Origin: Gammaproteobacteria bacterium
Lineage (GTDB): Bacteria; Pseudomonadota; Gammaproteobacteria; Granulosicoccales; Granulosicoccaceae
Reading direction: 5' to 3'
DNA length: 8,645 bases
NCBI GenBank assembly: GCA_020444765.1
Contig: JAGRHW010000143.1
Span: 1-8,645, forward strand
The notes below the pieces were generated by a model. The model was given only the letters and a program-made list of their open reading frames with translations. It ran no database searches and was not told the origin of the DNA. Shown here one piece after another: positions 7,151 through 8,645 of the stretch (the first letter of the stretch is position 1; every line of letters begins with the position of its first letter). The translations under genes were made by a program, and so were the position numbers.

Positions 7151-7156
7151 AAACTG

Positions 7157-7160
7157 CCTC
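7157..7160 (-). promoter_or_regulatory. Shine-Dalgarno fixing the TTG start of the adaptor gene
   Basis: On the minus strand GAGG lies six bases upstream of TTG 7150. Since no ATG or GTG exists between the upstream in-frame TAA (7166-7168) and the signal peptide, this site decides the start. Confidence 0.75.
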
Positions 7161-7206
7161 GTTGATTACTTAGTTTTTCTGTCCTGTCCGGCTTGAATCG
7201 CCGTGG

Positions 7207-7221
7207 TGTGGACAATCCACA
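7207..7221. promoter_or_regulatory. Perfect 15-bp dyad upstream of the efflux operon, possible operator
   Basis: TGTGGA (7207-7212) and TCCACA (7216-7221) form a perfect inverted repeat around CAA. It starts 57 bases upstream of the TTG start of the adaptor gene, where a local repressor or activator of the pump operon could bind. No regulator gene lies next to the operon inside the window. In RNA it would be only a six-base-pair stem with a three-base loop and no T-run, so a terminator role is unlikely. Confidence 0.35.
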
Positions 7222-7226
7222 TAGAA

Positions 7227-7247
7227 GCCAGCATTTAAGCTGCTGGC
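7227..7247. repeat. Inverted repeat GCCAGC / GCTGGC next to the dyad
   Basis: GCCAGC (7227-7232) and GCTGGC (7242-7247) form a six-base-pair stem with a nine-base loop. It begins five bases after the 7207-7221 dyad, on the side away from the adaptor gene. It has no T-run on either side. It may be part of the same control region or part of an untranslated leader; its function is unknown. Confidence 0.25.
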
Positions 7248-7481
7248 GCTATAGTGTAGTTGAAGCGCCCGGAAAAAGTCCTGACCGCCAGTGCGAAAAG
7301 TTATTGAAATCCGTCCGGAGTTTGCCGGTTTGTAATCGCCCGGAACGGTCCGAAACATGCCTTGTCAATTTTGGACGCTTCGCGGCATTTTAAATTATCC
7401 GGTGACGAAACGATGGATTTCTGACGCTAGCGGAGATTGCTTGACGAAACTTCACAACCCGGTACAGGTCACAGCAGATTC

Positions 7482-7523
7482 AAGCCGGCGCCAGCCAATG
7501 CGTGCGCCGCGCCGCGGCTTTTT
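7482..7523 (+). terminator. Terminator-like GC-rich hairpin with no gene upstream
   Basis: AAGCCGGCGC (7482-7491) can pair with GCGCCGCGGCTT (7509-7520), ten pairs with a two-base bulge, ending in a five-T run (7519-7523). A shorter alternative is GCCGC / GCGGC around GCC (7506-7518) with the same T-run. On the plus strand no gene precedes it for more than 300 bases, because the efflux operon points the other way. It also lies before, not after, the -10 proposed for the YejA-like gene. It could end a small RNA or act in a longer leader. A -35-like TTGACG at 7441-7446 lacks a good -10. Confidence 0.35.
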
Positions 7524-7530
7524 GCCGGAC

Positions 7531-7539
7531 TGCTATACT
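7531..7539 (+). promoter_or_regulatory. Extended -10 promoter candidate for the YejA-like gene
   Basis: TGCTATACT fits an extended -10 (TGn followed by TATACT, five of six to the TATAAT consensus). There is no recognisable -35 at 16-18 bases, which extended -10 promoters can do without. The predicted start would be near 7546, giving a leader of about 60 bases before the ATG at 7606. Confidence 0.45.
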
Positions 7540-7605
7540 CGGTTCGTTCGCGGCCTGAATTTTGCGCGCGATGTTTTTCACAAATCATTGATCCCGGAAT
7601 AAGCC

Positions 7606-8645
7606 ATGTTGAAAATCCGAGCCCTTTTTTCCACCTTGTTGTTGACCTCCGTATTGCCGGCGATGGATTGCGCGTTCGCCGACGAGGCCGAAGGCGTGAC
7701 CAAAACCTGGGCCTTCTCGGAATTTACGACGCCGCTTTACGCCGACGCACCGGCCTCATTGCCTTATGCCAATCCTGATGCACCCAAGGGCGGTAAAATC
7801 GTACTCGGTGATTTCGGCTCCTTCGATACCCTGAACTTTCACGTTGCCAAGGGCGACTGGCCCTCCAGTATCGGCCTCCTGTATGACAGTCTGATGAGCG
7901 GTACGGATGACGAGATCGACGCCTACTACGGTGAGCTTGCCGAGACCGTCGAGTATCCAGAGGATCGTTCCTGGGCGATCTTCAATCTCAGAAAGGAAGC
8001 GCGCTACCACGATGGCACGCCGGTTACCGCCAGGGATTTCGTTTATTCGCTGGAGGCCAAGAAGGAACACGGCCGGGCGATGATCAAAACGGCCTACGAG
8101 AGTGTCGAGCGTGCCGAAGCGTTGGATGATTACCGGGTAAAATTTTATTTCAACACCAAGGGCAGTATGAAACCGATCACCGCAGTGGCCGGTCTGTCGC
8201 CGTTGCCGGTCAGTTTCTGGAAGGATCGCGACATCACCAAATCGACGCTGGAAGTGCCGCTGACCAGCGGCCCTTACCGGATCAAAAAAATGGAGCCCGG
8301 GCGCTACATTATCTATGAGCGGGTCAAGGATTACTGGGGTAAGGATCTGCCGATGCGCAAGGGCCTGAATAACTTCGATGAAATTCAATACGATTATTAT
8401 CGTGACGAAACCGTGATGTTTGAAGCCTTCAAGGCCGGCAAGATCGATGTGCGGACTGAGTCCAGCGCCAAACGCTGGGTCACCGAATACGACTTGCCGC
8501 AGGTCGAGCAGGGCAAGATCAAGCTGGAGGAGTTTCCTGTCGAGGCGCCGACCGGTCTGTTCGGTTATTTCTTTAATGTACAGCGCGACAAGTTCAAGGA
8601 TGTGAATGTGCGCAAGGCGCTGGTCTGGCTGTACGATTTCGAGGC
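7606..8645 (+). CDS. yejA: YejA-like ABC transporter peptide-binding protein, N-terminal part (3' truncated)
   Basis: The frame starts at ATG 7606, preceded by GGAA six bases upstream, and runs open to the window edge (346 complete codons). A signal peptide covers about residues 1-25 (KIR, hydrophobic core, AFA/DEAEG), so the mature protein is periplasmic. The rest is the N-terminal two-thirds of an SBP_bac_5 (family 5) solute-binding protein. Motifs match the YejA subgroup: LPYANPDAPKGGKI (52-65), GSFDTLN (71-77), VEYPEDRSWAIFNLR (115-129), YHDGTPVTARDFVYSL (134-149), SGPYRI (221-226) and RDETVMFEAFKAGKIDVR (266-283). YejA delivers oligopeptides, and in E. coli microcin C, to the YejBEF ABC permease/ATPase. 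The partner genes would be expected to the right of the window. Distant relatives such as OppA/DppA share the fold but lack the PYANPDAPKGG start, so the YejA subgroup is favoured. The exact ligand is unknown. Confidence 0.9.
   Translation, partial: MLKIRALFSTLLLTSVLPAMDCAFADEAEGVTKTWAFSEFTTPLYADAPASLPYANPDAPKGGKIVLGDFGSFDTLNFHVAKGDWPSSIGLLYDSLMSGTDDEIDAYYGELAETVEYPEDRSWAIFNLRKEARYHDGTPVTARDFVYSLEAKKEHGRAMIKTAYESVERAEALDDYRVKFYFNTKGSMKPITAVAGLSPLPVSFWKDRDITKSTLEVPLTSGPYRIKKMEPGRYIIYERVKDYWGKDLPMRKGLNNFDEIQYDYYRDETVMFEAFKAGKIDVRTESSAKRWVTEYDLPQVEQGKIKLEEFPVEAPTGLFGYFFNVQRDKFKDVNVRKALVWLYDFE

Larger units (their letters stand above)
7151..7605. other. 455-bp divergent intergenic region, no convincing gene
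   Basis: The region separates the efflux operon (-) from the YejA-like gene (+). Short open frames exist, including one at 7357-7602 (+) and one at 7170-7358 (-), but they lack plausible ribosome-binding sites and show arginine/proline-rich or low-information translations, so I do not call them. What it does hold, listed separately: a perfect dyad at 7207-7221, a hairpin at 7227-7247, a terminator-like hairpin at 7482-7523 and an extended -10 at 7531-7539. A further imperfect stem pairs 7311-7318 with 7340-7348 around a 21-base loop. I could not find a convincing sigma-70 promoter for the efflux operon on the minus strand. A consensus TTGACA (complement of 7369-7374) has no -10 at the right distance. 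Confidence 0.6.

Noticed and set aside
7357..7602. An 81-codon plus-strand open frame ending just before the YejA-like gene.
   Set aside because: It runs through the proposed -10 element and the GC-rich hairpin, its translation is low in information, and no Shine-Dalgarno stands before the start.
7756..8388. A 210-codon minus-strand open frame.
   Set aside because: It lies wholly antisense to the YejA-like gene, whose translation is unmistakable, and has no ribosome-binding site or family resemblance.
1..8645. CRISPR arrays, tRNA or rRNA genes, complete insertion sequences, phage genes.
   Set aside because: No regularly spaced repeats, cloverleaf or rRNA-like sequence, transposase, integrase or structural phage protein could be recognised on either strand.

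Overview
The window looks like chromosomal DNA of a moderately GC-rich, non-enteric gammaproteobacterium. This rests on family resemblance only: an NfsA-type nitroreductase close in layout to the E. coli enzyme, a YiaD-like OmpA lipoprotein, a YebE/DUF533 protein, an RND pump with its periplasmic adaptor, and a YejA-like peptide-binding protein. No rRNA, tRNA, CRISPR array, integrase or complete insertion sequence is visible. I found no obviously new multi-gene system; the notable items are a disrupted gene, a miniature transposable element and several regulatory-looking structures.

Left part (1-1389). The C-terminal end of a DUF533/TerB-like gene on the + strand converges on an OmpA-family lipoprotein gene on the - strand, with a strong bidirectional terminator between them. 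The lipoprotein frame is intact at both ends but carries an in-frame TAG at 699-701. The stop separates the lipoprotein/glycine-zipper half from the peptidoglycan-binding half. Upstream of it, at 1176-1336, lies a 161-bp, almost completely palindromic element with about 20-bp terminal inverted repeats and a TTA target duplication: a MITE.

Middle part (1390-2836). A cytoplasmic DsbA/FrnE-like thioredoxin-fold gene (-) and an nfsA nitroreductase gene (+) diverge from a 91-bp region that holds a nested dyad, a possible shared operator. Both are redox proteins.

Right part (2857-8645). A two-gene efflux operon runs on the - strand: a periplasmic adaptor with a TTG start, a 121-bp gap, then a 1057-residue RND permease with a GTG start. 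No outer-membrane channel gene accompanies them. The permease keeps the paired aspartates of TM4 but lacks the AcrB-type lysine of TM10. A 455-bp intergenic region separates this operon from a divergent, truncated YejA-like gene. That region holds a perfect 15-bp dyad, two other hairpins, an orphan terminator-like hairpin and an extended -10 promoter. The binding protein would load peptides onto a YejBEF-type ABC importer whose other genes would be expected beyond the right edge.
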